Assembly: GCA_002633025.1 (NCBI GenBank)
Contig: NMRB01000030.1
Coordinates: forward strand, 102,194-166,193
Direction: 5' to 3'
Source: Notospermus geniculatus
Taxonomy: Eukaryota; Nemertea; Pilidiophora; Heteronemertea; Lineidae
DNA: 64,000 bases
Below the pieces are notes generated by a model. It was not told where the DNA came from and ran no database searches. It was given only the letters and a program-made list of their open reading frames with translations. Each line of letters opens with the position of its first letter. Within the stretch, counting starts at the first letter, position 1. Below are positions 34,937-47,032 of this stretch, one piece after another. Position numbers and translations under genes: made by a program.

Positions 34937-36762
34937 AATGATATAACACATCCATGTTAAATTCCCTTTATACTGCAAAAGTGAGCAAATTCACAACCTC
35001 CTCAATATCTCAAGTCGTAAACATCAATCATAGTTTAGCATCCCTCTCCCAATTGTCGTATTATACCCAATGCTTCTTCATTTGGTCATTAAAGATAGAT
35101 TATTAGGTGAGAAGAAATGAACTTCTAATGTAAAAGAGATGATCGCATGTATGGCTTACATGATTGATGTACTACATGAGCAACAGACCTGTAGCAATAT
35201 CTTAACATCAAGCTGAAATTTAAATTAAATATGACATAATGGCTCAGTAGATTTTGGGCTGTACTATTATGCAGGCGAAAACCAGAGCCCCAAGTATGCT
35301 AAGCGCTGCTATCTTCATGTGCAATCAATTCAGTACTTCGCAATTCCAGTCTGATTACGCCACCGCAATGACATTGTCACAAATGAATCCAATTTCCAAC
35401 TCACCTGATTCAGACATGATGGCAAGGGACGGGCAATTCAAATTGACCACTGATGAAGATGCATGGACAGGTTACATTGAATAATGAGTGCTGAGTGACT
35501 GCATATGATACCCTCCAGATTGCAAAATAATTCAAAGAATCTTACCTTGTTCAAATTATTGTCTAAATCCTGTCCAGAAATCACCATGATTGGGTCTGTT
35601 AGGCAACCCAGCTTCCCATTGTCTCGCATTGTCACATGAAAGAAGTCGTCCTAAAACCGGCAAAGAATTGTCAAGCAGTTGCCTATGAATGTACTGCGGC
35701 AGTTAAAAAAGCTGCCAATATGCTGGCCTAACTCCCGAATACAGACTATGGTCCCAGGGACTGCCTCGGGTGTGTGACAACCGAGACTTGCTAATCAGAG
35801 AACCCGGTGCACAAATGCAAGAATATTGTGTCGTGCAACACAAATGCAATATGATAAAGAATATGATCCAAAATTCTACGCAGATCCAGGTATCTGTTTA
35901 TCATTCGTATCCTAAAGCATCTGATCCACCGAATAATTACAGTGACGATGACGATCGCGACCTTCCCACGTGTGTGTTCGTCTCCTCATCTGAGTGACAA
36001 ACTGACGAGTGGATAACGATGCAGGGTTCTATTCTCTGCGCTCCCGTAGCAGTTATGTAAATTCCACGTTAAGGGACTCCACGGAAATGAATGCTGATGA
36101 TGGTGATGTCATCAGATTTGTGTTCATGCTACGCTGCCTTTTGCATGGTCACTTCACAGAGTACCGTAATACGCTAAGATAATAATATTTCGATCACGCT
36201 GAAGCTAATTTCTGCGTATCCTTTGTGGTAGAACGATGTGGCTTAGATCTTGAAAGTGAAACGCGGTACCATCAGACGAAATAAAACCGTCGCACAACCC
36301 GATCAAATTGTCTCCTTTTGAAGACAATCTTTGAGAGATAGCATTGAAGGTCTAGTATCCAGTCAGACATCAGACAGAAATATTTCAGGAAAAGGGGCCC
36401 AATCTCTTTGACTGGCATTGGAGCACAGCAAAAGGATATTAAAGCAACCTACACATCAAGTTTTCACCTTGATCTTTTCAAAATAGAGTAGATTGTCTCA
36501 AAGTCAGAAGTGGATTATCTCTGATCTTGTATGAAAAAAGAGCAAAATTCTTTGATAGTGTGAAAGCGAATTGTCTCTAATCTCTTTAAAGATATGGTAG
36601 TCAAGGACACCTCATATGATGACTTGTGCTGATGAAAGCTGTATAGATAGTACATGGACTGGCAACATCTGGCAATGACATCTGATTTGACTTTCCATCC
36701 ACGTTGTGATAGCGCTCTCTGTCGCTTAACTTCTACATGTAGCTGTGAGGCCAACGCGTCAA
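34937..36762. other. Unannotated stretch
   Basis: No gene could be supported. Two patches look slightly protein-like. At 35329-35470 (+) an acceptor-like CAATCAATTCAG precedes an open Ser/Met/Asp-rich frame. At 35880-35997 (+) a frame with SDDDDRD ends in a stop. Neither has a reliable partner exon. CpG-containing sequence follows at 35940-36300. Confidence 0.35.
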
Positions 36763-36860
36763 CCACTAGGCCATAATGGAATCCGCCATGGCCGGCGGGT
36801 TAAGCCGTGCCATATAGGCACTGCAAGGGGGGTCAACGCAATTTTGCTCTCTGGTTGAAT
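36763..36860 (-). mobile_element. tRNA-like SINE head fragment
   Basis: On the minus strand TGGCCTAGTGGTTGACGCGT contains a perfect A-box-type word (TGGCCTAGTGG, 36763-36773). No good B box follows, so this is a truncated or decayed tRNA-derived head. Its transcription direction agrees with the neighbouring SINE copy B. The limits are approximate. Confidence 0.3.
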
Positions 36861-36861
36861 A

Positions 36862-37092
36862 ACCTGAAGCTTTTACATACAGCGCTTTCCGCTCTCTGGC
36901 ACAGTCTCAAAGTACTTCACATTAACCCCAGTCTCTCTAGAATCCTTTTGGGGGAACCCAAAGAGCAGCTTATTTGGTCCCCACCTGATCCTTTCAGACC
37001 AGCTGGAGTACAGAGTGGCAACTTGGCCAGGTATCAAACCCTCGTCCTCTCGGTAACAGGTCTGCTGCTCAAACCCTAGTCCCACTGTGCTC
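36862..37092 (-). mobile_element. tRNA-derived SINE, copy B
   Basis: Read on the minus strand, a tRNA-like head (GGGTTTGAGCAGCAGACCTG, then GGGTTTGATACC) is followed by CTGGCCAAGTTGCC, the shared CTGGTCTGAAAGG word (36990-37002), and then GAAGTACTTTGAGAC and GGAAAGCGCTGTATGTAAAA at the 3' end. It aligns head to tail with the + strand copy at 4176-4410. The AAGTACTTTGAGAC...AAAGCGCTGTAT 3' segment resembles the conserved tail shared by several animal tRNA-SINE families, which their partner LINE recognises. Confidence 0.65.
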
Positions 37093-40000
37093 TTTCACGA
37101 AAGCATCTGATCTGACTAATGCAACTTCAGTATCTTTTCAGAAAATTTACTTCAACGAAAATTACAACCAAATGACTCATGCTTGGACACCTTCCCCCAA
37201 CTCTGCATTTAAGATGCCACCATCTCTTGATCACTAAAATAACACACAGACACAGGACTCATCAGAAAAAGAACACAAGAGATTGCCCCACTACCATCCC
37301 GATGCATCATCTGTCTCCCATTTTTCCTTGAGCTGTCAATCTCATTGCGACCTGCAAGTTGTTCGTGCCATTGTTATCGCACCAATTTCAATCGATAAGA
37401 CCTAATGAGTGATCATTGGCTGGCGAGGAGACCACTGACAGTTCAATCCAAGATGTGTCAAACGGCGGAGTATCGTTGGATCAGAGGGCATTGTCCCAGG
37501 TGTACGTCTGATGGGACAGGATTAAACGCATTGTACGAGAAATTTTTTGCCATCAGTGGATGGCCATATTCTGAACAGCAGAATGTGTGGTTTTGATATG
37601 GCAACTTTTTGGTAAATTTGATACGCAGGTCACAAAAACATCAAAAGCCCTATCTTTGCCTACTTCATCCTTCACATCAGTTTCAAAATGGAAAGTCAAT
37701 CATGGTGATGGCCCAAAATGCGCTTAAATCACGGACAATTTTTCACAAAATTTCCCGATAATCTCTCATTTCATCGTAAATCCCACTTGAAATCATAAGA
37801 ATTGCCTGAAAATGAGCAATTTTCTGAGCACGCCTTTCACAAATTGTCCAAAACAGCTGGAAAGAAAGGACAGGACAGCAGTCCACGACGTTTCACGAGG
37901 TTTCAAATCTTTAACACATGCACTGATGAACCAATTTAAGGATGACCCAATGAGAACCAAGCACCCAACAAATCCCTATTATTGGATAATAACCAATTTA
38001 GAACCCATTTTCTCAAAGTTTGAGAACTAAAATACAAATGACACTTATCCCACAGAAAGATTTGGTCATAGCAGGATATGCCAGGAACTTTTATCACGTG
38101 TTTTTTAGGACGGAGACAATGCTATGCCAAGATAATTGAAGACGATAGATGAAACATCATTATCATCCATCGTCATTAGCAGCAGTAGCAGATTACAGAA
38201 GATGGCAGAGTTTCTGAGCTTTAAATTTCCTTCTTTCCCTGAAGACTGACCCCTCTCTTCCAAACAGCAATGAAGTATGTCTGTATTCAAGTGGATGCAG
38301 TCTCTGTAGGTTGTACAAGTGCCTTGACAAGTCCTCATAAGGAAGCAGTTTACTCCTCAACCAAGCAGAGGGAGCTGACCTACCAGAGGCCTAAAACTGG
38401 CAGCATACAAATTCATGCCTGCAAGATTAGAAATGACGTCTGCAAGTCATGTAGCACAGACATAAAATTGGCTGAGATAAGGTAGCACACATATAGGTTT
38501 CGCTTGCGGAGATGATCTCACAGAGATGTTTGAATGTGTGCTGTAAGGCCACCAACAGTGAGAACAATTTTACCATTTTCCAGACAATTTCAGTACATGG
38601 TGTAAATTATAGCCAGATTGCAATCGACTCTTTACAAACAATTTTAACGTTGTGGATATTTGTCTACATTTCCACAAGGAGTAAAGCGTAATTATCATTA
38701 ATCCGTAATTGCTTAAAAGCAGAGATATCGGTTACATTGACAATTGAGCTGCTTCTCTGTGATGCTTAACAGCTACAGTGCGTGAATCACCTACATTCTC
38801 ATCAAATGCATGCACAATCATTTTACACTTTCTACTTTTTTCAACTGATCAATAACAATAATAAACCTGTCATTCGGTATCTTTTGAAGTCGGGGCATTT
38901 TAACTTGCGGGCAATATTGTTACATGTCTCACTTATTTGTTGTAATAATTATGCCCTATATTCACGGCGCGTAACGCTGTGGTGTTTTCATCCGTGAACA
39001 CTTACGCGTCTGGAGTTATCATAGTCGCCTGCTAATTGTGAACAATGTACATGTAGGTAAAGAATATCGATCGTCAAATGCAACCCGATGATGCATCATT
39101 ATTCTAATTCTGCCAACAGATACGATTTCATCCACTAAAACACTGAAATCATTCACGTTAAATAAATTTCTATTAATCACTTTCTCATCATCACTTTCTA
39201 ACCAAACCATTTACCCTATTCAACCTTAAATATGCCATTAACACGAAAAACCACAGCCTCCCCACATTCTCGCAAATGGCCCACTTTGTCCGTGATTTAC
39301 AGCGTTTGAGAATAAAAGTAAAATAACCAAGCATGCAATCTCACAAATGGCTCTAGTTGAGGTTCAGTTTGTCCTTCTTGATTTATAGCTTGGGAGAATA
39401 AAAGGAAAACCAATAGAATGTGCTATATCGAGATTTATTAACATTTAATTATGCTCGGGTTTTTTACACTTTCCTTTTTGCCATTTAGCACAATTTGTAA
39501 CGAGGAATTGATTGAGTGTGACTTTCTTTTAATTTTTCTCACTTCTTATCATTCAATAGAAGACATTTATTGCTGGAGTTCAGTGCTTCCACAGGATGTA
39601 TCAAAATAAATGCCATTTTTGAAAGGGTAAGCAAGTAAAACATAGGGTGTAAATGGCGCGATATCCCCTTGGATTCCTGTAAAACATTCGGTTCACCCAA
39701 CTTCATACTTCAGCTCAATAATCCTATAAACGTCACTTGAAGCTGGACCTGACTCAGACAACATCGAATAGCTCACAATCCTTTGTCCGATAACTCCTGC
39801 GGAGATTTTTTCATCAAACTCCATGGAGAATAAGATTAAAAGTGCTCAAACTGACCATCGCCTAATAACCTCTCGCTCTTACTTACAGCACGACTGCCGC
39901 CACCTTCAATATTTTATCACAGCCGATTACGACAAATTGGCTCAAGTTTATGTCAATTACGCGTTGGCCGTTTGAGGCAGGATTGGTCCGGACGGACTTC

Positions 40001-41760
40001 AAAGTGAAGGGGGTACTTCTGACAATTGTGCTGGACGTTCGTAATCGTTCCACTCATCGTCTTGTTACAGTTAATCCCAATCTAGCTCGCGAATTCACGC
40101 AGTCATGAAATCCAATTTTTTCATCTTTTTTTTCCAGCTTTTATCTTAGTTAATTGCAATATGATACCTCTGTCATTGATCTGGTAAAGAACATTGGCTG
40201 CTGGAGAGTCAGCCTTTGTATTGAATACTGTTTTTTCTAAGCCACATTCTCATTCTCAGGGACATAACACCGCATCCTTATTTCATAATCTCGAATTCAG
40301 TGAACCAATGCTGGCTTTACACAAAATCTTACAAGCGTAAGCAGAGGCCAAAATCCAGGTTGCAAATCTAACGTAGGCCGTACACTTAATCCAGGCCACT
40401 CCACTTCATATTTACCATTTTAGTGCCAGCCATATTTTGACGTGGTGTGATCCATCACCACAAAATGAGTTTAAGTCACTCTGAGGTTGGCAGGGTGAAA
40501 CCACATTGTCAATTTCAGAAGACCTTGGCCTGTTGTGACTTTTGTGAAAGACAAGTGATTCTGTTTCTTCCTTTTTATCCTGGTGGTTATTTTGGTTCAA
40601 TCTGGTTCATCTTCTGAGCAAGTTAAGACTCATTTCGTGGCGATGGGTCACATATGCAGTGAGGCTCGGAAAACTGGGATGACCATGACGTAAACCTTTG
40701 GCATTGTATGTCACAATGCACTGTCCCAGTATACACCAGGAATCCTCACCACTGAAATGGTTAAGATGCACAGAAAGATCTCTGGTTTTCAGAACTTAGA
40801 AGTTTCTTCCAGCATCTATCAAGGAAAGGAACAACAAAAGGCAGATGATTCTGCCACATTCCTTGAGAATTATTCATCGCTGTCAAATAGCGAAATTGAG
40901 TTAGTGCATCCTCTGACTCGTCTAAGTAGAATTTGTTGTTCATTCTATTGATTCTGCCTCTGACCTCTTCTCCAGAGTAAAGACAATGCAAGGTACTATT
41001 TAGCATTGACAAGATTCTTTCATCTTGCATAAGACATTCAGGGGTGTGCGATGACATCACCAACGGTAAGAGTCATCATCGTAAAGTGGTTATCTGTGCC
41101 ACAAACTCTATTTTCCTTTTAAGTTAACAACGGAATGAAGAAGAAGTTGCCTGATTTTACAAGTTAGCAGTCAGAAAAAGTCAGCGGTTTTGGGATGTTT
41201 GAACTCTGAGTGATAAAGGATGTTTGCACTGTTTTAGAACTCACTGAAAGTGTTTTGTGACTTTACTGTAAGGACACTTAACTTCAAGTGTTAGGGAAGC
41301 AAGTGATGCGACAGAGTTCAAATTCAGATCAATGTTCCTTAGTGGTTTCCGATCTTGAGATCGAGTTTTGAATTTCACAGTCGAATTTTGAATTTCGCAT
41401 GAGCCTTCTGGGCTTTCGTACCATCTGTTTGGTTTCAAAATTTAATTAATTTTGCAATTTATTGGAAATAAACAAGAGCTGCATTTCTAACTGTGTTTGT
41501 GAGCCTGCCTATGTCTGAAAAACAAACATTATTGGATAGAAATGTTTTTAAAAATTCCCGTGGCTTCAAATCTATTGTCGACACTAGTATTTGTATCCGA
41601 GATGATTAAACAGCAGATGTGATGTATTACAGTACATCATAAAAGTTCTAGAACTGTAAACATATGACAAGTCCAATCTGAACAGTTGTGGAGAAGGAAA
41701 GTGCATCGGGTTATTTTGCTCAGGCGTTTTCTGTTAAAATCCATTGAATTCAAAGGTAGG
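37093..41760. other. Long unannotated stretch
   Basis: No gene, repeat or mobile element supported over about 4.7 kb. Open frames are short on both strands. It may be intergenic sequence upstream of the candidate gene at 42147. Confidence 0.4.
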
Positions 41761-41805
41761 GCCATTTTCATTAGGGAGGTTTAGGGTTTACGTAGTGTAC
41801 CGTGA

Positions 41806-42097
41806 AAACCCCGTGTCTACCTGTAGTTCCGAGCATCCCGACAGACGGCGATGCAAATCGTTGAGTCATGCGCATGCGTATAGGCTGTTTTCACGCATCC
41901 AGTCGCCACTTGATAACGGACAGTTGCCTACATGTACAATGTATTGCCCCTATCACCGGGTTAAGGAACTTATTACCAATCACATTTTAAGAAGTGTAAC
42001 CGCTCACCGTGTGAACGCCGTGTTTTTTCTGTTTTGAAAAAAAACGTGTCTCAAAAAGCACGGGGATTTTAGACAGGTGTAACCAGGGCTTATATAA
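41806..42097 (+). promoter_or_regulatory. Putative promoter region of the Cys-rich peptide gene
   Basis: In order: ATGCAAAT octamer (41851-41858), AP-1-type TGAGTCA (41862-41868), NRF1-like TGCGCATGCG (41869-41878), CCAAT-type ACCAATCA (41975-41982) and TATATAA (42091-42097). The TATA box is 50 bp before the predicted start codon, so transcription would start near 42120-42125 and leave a short leader. Alternatively TTGTAATTACAG ending at 42122 could be a 3' splice site for an upstream leader exon. An inverted pair, AAAACCCCGTG (41805-41815) and CACGGGGATTTT (42059-42070), brackets the region, so part of it may come from an old inverted-repeat element. Function is inferred from motifs only. 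Confidence 0.4.
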
Positions 42098-42146
42098 CAG
42101 GATATTTACTTTGTAATTACAGACGTAGCAAAGATTGTATCTGGCG

Positions 42147-43150
42147 ATGAAGTGCACAATGTTAATGGTAAGAATGGCAAGCAGAATTTACTCAGTCTCT
42201 GGCTTTCCTGGACATTCGCCCTCAAAACGTACGACCGGATCTTTACACAATGTAGGCCTACATCACAAGGCCCACGATAGGTTGTACTACAGTTGAGGTA
42301 TATAGGCCTACATCAATTTCCCACACAAAAGGCGTCCATTGTATAGGACTTGATTACATGTACTCTGTGCTGCCCTCTATTGCAGTTATGATCCCCATTC
42401 TACAGTTAAAGCCAATATTTAAAGGACCAAGGTGTTGCCACTTTTTCTCTACAGCTGGCCCCACTGCGCCACTCTCCAACCCAGCGACTAACTACGTTGT
42501 CGGTTAACTGACATGATTAACTACGTACATTTTGTAATGCATTTTTGTAGATCGTCTTGCTGCCGCAAGGTGGCTCCCTCTACGTCGGCAGTCAATTAAA
42601 GATAATGTACCACGGGTATTTTCGCGGGTCACGAAAATCATTGTTTATTTACATTTTATTTGTTTGTGTCCAGTCTTTCTTCGTCTTATGAGTAATTTGT
42701 TGGTGGCATGCCTCGCTAGAAATTCTCTTGATGCCAAACGTATTCAATTTGGGGGGTTGGCATGTCCGAAAAGTCCAAAATAACATAATGTAAAATCCAT
42801 GTTTACAAACATTAAACGTAAACAATGAATTCATGATACATTATCTTTAACGCATTATAGAGATCCAATACCGTGTTTCTTTAAAACCTTGTAAGTTTAT
42901 TTTTCAGGTTTTTCTGATCGGAGCAGGAATGGCAGGGTTGCTGAAACAAGACTCTGCCGTTGACAAGGAAAACGACCCGTATACTGACTGCTTCACAAAC
43001 TGTCTGGGCAACTGCTCGTCTCTGGAAGAAGATTTTCAGCATGAATTTCATATGTGCTTTAACAGCTGTGACGCAAATTGCACGGATGTGGTGAGGTTGC
43101 CAATAAATTTGGAAACAACGGAAAAAACACCCAGCATTATATATCATTAG
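42147..43150 (+). CDS. Two-exon gene for a small secreted cysteine-rich peptide (family not recognised)
   Basis: Exon 1 is 42147-42167 and exon 2 is 42908-43150, joined in phase 0; the intron (42168-42907) starts GTAAGA and ends TTATTTTTCAG. The predicted product has 87 residues. Residues 1-19 form a signal-peptide-like segment (MK, then a hydrophobic core CTMLMVFLIGAG) assembled only after splicing; cleavage near residue 16 or 24 is plausible. The mature part is acidic, with six cysteines at 35, 39, 43, 57, 61 and 65, i.e. two CX3CX3C triplets 13 residues apart (CFTNCLGNC and CFNSCDANC). Such i/i+4 cysteine spacing suits two helices cross-linked as a hairpin; that fold is inference. Use of the first ATG after the TATA box supports the start. 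No AATAAA was seen in the next few hundred bases. It could be a peptide hormone-, defence- or venom-like secreted protein, or an unrelated orphan; the sequence does not say which. Confidence 0.58.
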
Positions 43151-43230
43151 AGAACTCGATGTACATGGGAACGGGGTACATGAGTTACTGGCATGAAATC
43201 AACTTCTATGGGCCTCATTGTAATCCATCA

Positions 43231-43302
43231 ATCAATGTATCCTGATTTCTATCAATGTATCTGATCTCTATCAACGTATCTTGATCTCTATCAATGTATC
43301 GT
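43231..43302 (+). repeat. About 19-bp tandem repeat, 3.7 units
   Basis: ATCAATGTATCCTGATTTCT and close variants (19-20 bp) repeat at 43231, 43251, 43270 and 43290. The array lies 80 bp after the predicted stop codon, so it would be in the 3' untranslated region if the gene is real. Confidence 0.85.
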
Positions 43303-46300
43303 TCATGTACCTGTAGAAGCACCTGTACATCGGTAACCATACGACATTTACAATGTCATCTTGTTTTACCAAAGAGATTCTATTTTATCATTGAATTTTG
43401 ACAGGCCCATCAAAGAGCAGAAGAGACGCTCCAGGCTTCAGCATTCACCTTTAAAGTACCAACAGAATGGGAAGATGGCAGCCATTTTTTGCCACGAAGT
43501 TCACCAGACAAAATCTTATGATTTGACAGATGACAAAACTGGAACAACTTTTTCAGCCTTTGTTGTATGACGTTATGTTTTTTTAGGCACGTGATTGATT
43601 GAAGTGCCTAAGGCATGGCCCAACGACATCAAAGGAGAACATGAGATAGAAGAACGCCTGTTCAAAAATATGATAACCTTTTGGTAATTGGTCACTTTGG
43701 GCGGACAACGATGAAAAATATGAATAGACACTCTCCAGCTCCCAAATTTGTATCCCAGAGGCAAACATCGCAGCTCCTTTCATGATCATCCATCACACTC
43801 CAGGAGGACAAGACATCCCCATCACAAAAAAGTCCCAAATAATCTTGATTAGGTGGAGACTGAGAGGACATAAAATGATTTTTTTCAAGACTGTCAAAAT
43901 AACAGATAACTGATTGAGAGTGTTGCCCAAAGCTATAAAAGATGGCTGACGGACTGAAGATGGAGCCACTACTCGACTGAATAGTGGTATAATTGTTTAA
44001 TTAAACACCACCAGTGACTAGAATTAGAAAACGCTTTTTAACATCTTCAGCATGCCTTGATAAGCACTGAAAAGAAACTTTGTCGTGTCTCTGCCTTATC
44101 ATTTTGGTTGGCAGAGCAGCTGCGTGGAGCCATGGCCTCATCTGCTCCTGCTGATTTCAACTTTAGTTCGAACGGATTTCTTGTGTATCTACACTGCAAA
44201 ATGCAGGCAAAGTAAGCTTTAGGAATCTTTTGCTTCTCTTGCCAAAGCAGCTGGCCAAATATCCACTCAAAAAGTATCAACGAGTACATAACTATGAGGA
44301 CAAGCTGATGCAGAAATTTCAGGCTAAGCTGATCATGACAGTGTCTGTAGGAATACAGTTGCATCCCATTCATTAGCCATTTTAAGGTGAATCAGAATTC
44401 AATTGTTATAATGATTTCTGGTTTCATGTGCAGATAGTCAGCGCTAGACAAATCAGGAATGAAATTTCAACTTAAATTTAACAATATCTCACATGCACAA
44501 ATGTACAACCATCTATACAAAATCTGCAGAAGACTAGGGGAACTCAGAGAAACCAATGCACATCCCCTTTGTTCTTCATCCTGACAGGACTGTGATGATT
44601 CTGGGATAATTCTCCGTTGGAACAATGATAAAATCGTGTGGCGTATTTTGTATGGCATTCAATCGCCACAGGTCAATGCCGCAGGGCAGGGGCAGACACG
44701 AATTCGGTTCTGCGCTGACGAGCATCCACCAAAACGCTGAATCGCTAAGAAAACTGGCCTGCCCACAATTGTAAGATGAACTCCAATTTATTATGATGGA
44801 AGGCTTCCATATTTGGTATCTCCTTCATTGGTTTTCAGAAGATGAACACTGGATATGGTGTGTGGCCATCATTGGAAGTTGTCCATGAGATTGCGCCCCT
44901 GTTCATAACATGTTAAAATAACATTCTATCTTCCAATTTGTTTTTAGTGTTATTATACCTTTTTGCCACCAGGTTTGACTTCGTGAAGCCAAAGTTGCCA
45001 TCTTAAGAGTACAAAGATTAAAGAAATGTCTCATTGGGCATTCGGTGCCAGGTGAAAATTTCAGAGATTTGATTTCATGTGAACAGATTTCACAGAAATT
45101 TGTGGATTTTTCTCCCAATTACTTCAACCCCCTCAGGTGTGTCCCATGGCATTTTCATGAGAGATTTTTAATACAATCAAGATTTTCAACAAAACCTTCA
45201 CTTGCAGAAAGGATATGATAAAGGAAAATGCCAGGTTTTCAAAAAAGCCCCCCCAGGATGTCAGAATATTCCATTACAATGCTGTAATGGAGCCTACAGC
45301 ACGATCCAGGCAAGATAGCCAAATGGGACACGCCCGAGAGAAAGTCATACTGAAGACCATGTGGATACATTTTTCTTGAGAATTTAAACCCTAACACAAC
45401 CAGCCACAGGCTAATTTGGCAAAATATCAATGCCGAAAATTCAGTTCTGCATGCTGATTTTGCAGGTGATGCTGACCAAATTTGACATTGCTTCTGGACC
45501 AAAAACTTCCCCGATGGGTACCCCTTCAGCAATTTTTGAGAAATTAGACAAGCGTGTCATTTAAATTTTGCCAGATTGCGTTTCACTAGGTGATTTCATT
45601 GAGATTATGACAGGAAGCCCAGTTTGAAAAAGTGCTTAGTCTCCTGGTCCATCATTGTCTCTTCATGTTACTCAGATGATGCAAGTGTCCTACAGAAACT
45701 TTTGTATCAACAAGATGAGTGGAACGACAAGTTAGGGCCTCCCCAAGCTTCCTTATTTATTTTGCAGTACTTAAAGAAAACTCGGGTGAATCGTCTGCCT
45801 TGTACCGTAGATCCTTTCCTGTCCTATAATTAAAGACCAAATTCAACTCCAAATTTGTCACGATCTACCACATTTTCTGCCGAATGCGTACTGTCATACA
45901 ACCAATTTGCTTCCCAGGAGTATGGAGGGGTTTGCTGCGAGTACAAAGTATGCAAAACTGATCACTCATCATAATAAGATAAACAGCATTGATTTTAGAA
46001 CCACAATATGCATCCCAGAGGGGATCCGTGAAGATGATGAGCAAGTCTAGAGAACAATCAAGCTACATGTGGGGCTTGGTTCCGTAGAAACCTTCACAGA
46101 TATTACAACTGCAAAATGCCTTGGGCGACATCCTGAACCCGTAAAGAAACAACTGCACCACAAGCCATGCCCTGAAGCAAAGACAATGCACAAGGAGTGA
46201 CTCCGCACCAAAAGAAAACATTCATGTACATTTTATTAGTGATAATGTACAGTGATTTGTGGTCTTGTTGCATGGAGTCCAACTCGAAATAGGCGAACGA

Positions 46301-46990
46301 TCCATGACTGGGCCTGGATCGAGAGGCATGGAAATCAATGGCGGTTGTCTGAGAAAACGCGCTTGGCCCACTCGAGGAGGCATTGTCAGGGGATTTAATT
46401 GAATCAGACTAAGGATCAAAGGGACCGCCAGGATAAAGGGCGGCTGGGCACTGATTGAACAGGATTTCTGAAATATTAGCTTAGATGACACTTTGTTTCA
46501 AGCGGTGATTAAGTCGGTTGTAGTAATGCATCAGATTAGCGAGTTCCATAGCATACGTGTGAGTAAGACAGTTGTAAATAGACATCTTGTTGAGTCCTGA
46601 TACTTTAAGTGACTTTCAAAAAGATAGTTGTCAGAAAGCTTTGTGGTTTCTTGCACAGGGTCAACTTCTGAGTTTATTGTTCAAACCAAACTTCAGCGAG
46701 GAAAAGGGGTCAAACTTTCTTAATATAGCCTACTTGATATGTTTGTGAAAGCTGGGGCGGGGCCACTGAATTGTTATATTCAGAAAATATGATGATAAGT
46801 TTGACCATTCGAAATGGGTTGAGGGTATGTTCGGCCTAACTTGTTGGAGTGCTCATAAACTTTGTAGAGATCAGCTGCCTAATTTCATGTGTACTTTCAC
46901 ATATCATGAATAAAACTTCCAATGTAACACTTTTGGAAAGAATTGAGGGCCTATGGGCCCAAACTTGGGAGTTTGTCGCCATACACACTT
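43303..46990. other. Unannotated stretch
   Basis: No further exon could be tied to the upstream gene, and no polyadenylation signal AATAAA was noticed close by. No mobile element or tandem array is supported. A C-run lies near 45247-45254. Confidence 0.4.
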
Positions 46991-47032
46991 GTCATCAACA
47001 ACAAAGAGGAATGTCATCAACAACAAAGAGGA
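46991..47032 (+). repeat. 22-bp tandem duplication
   Basis: GTCATCAACAACAAAGAGGA with a following AT occurs twice head to tail (46991-47012 and 47013-47032), without mismatch across the shared 20 bp. Confidence 0.85.
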
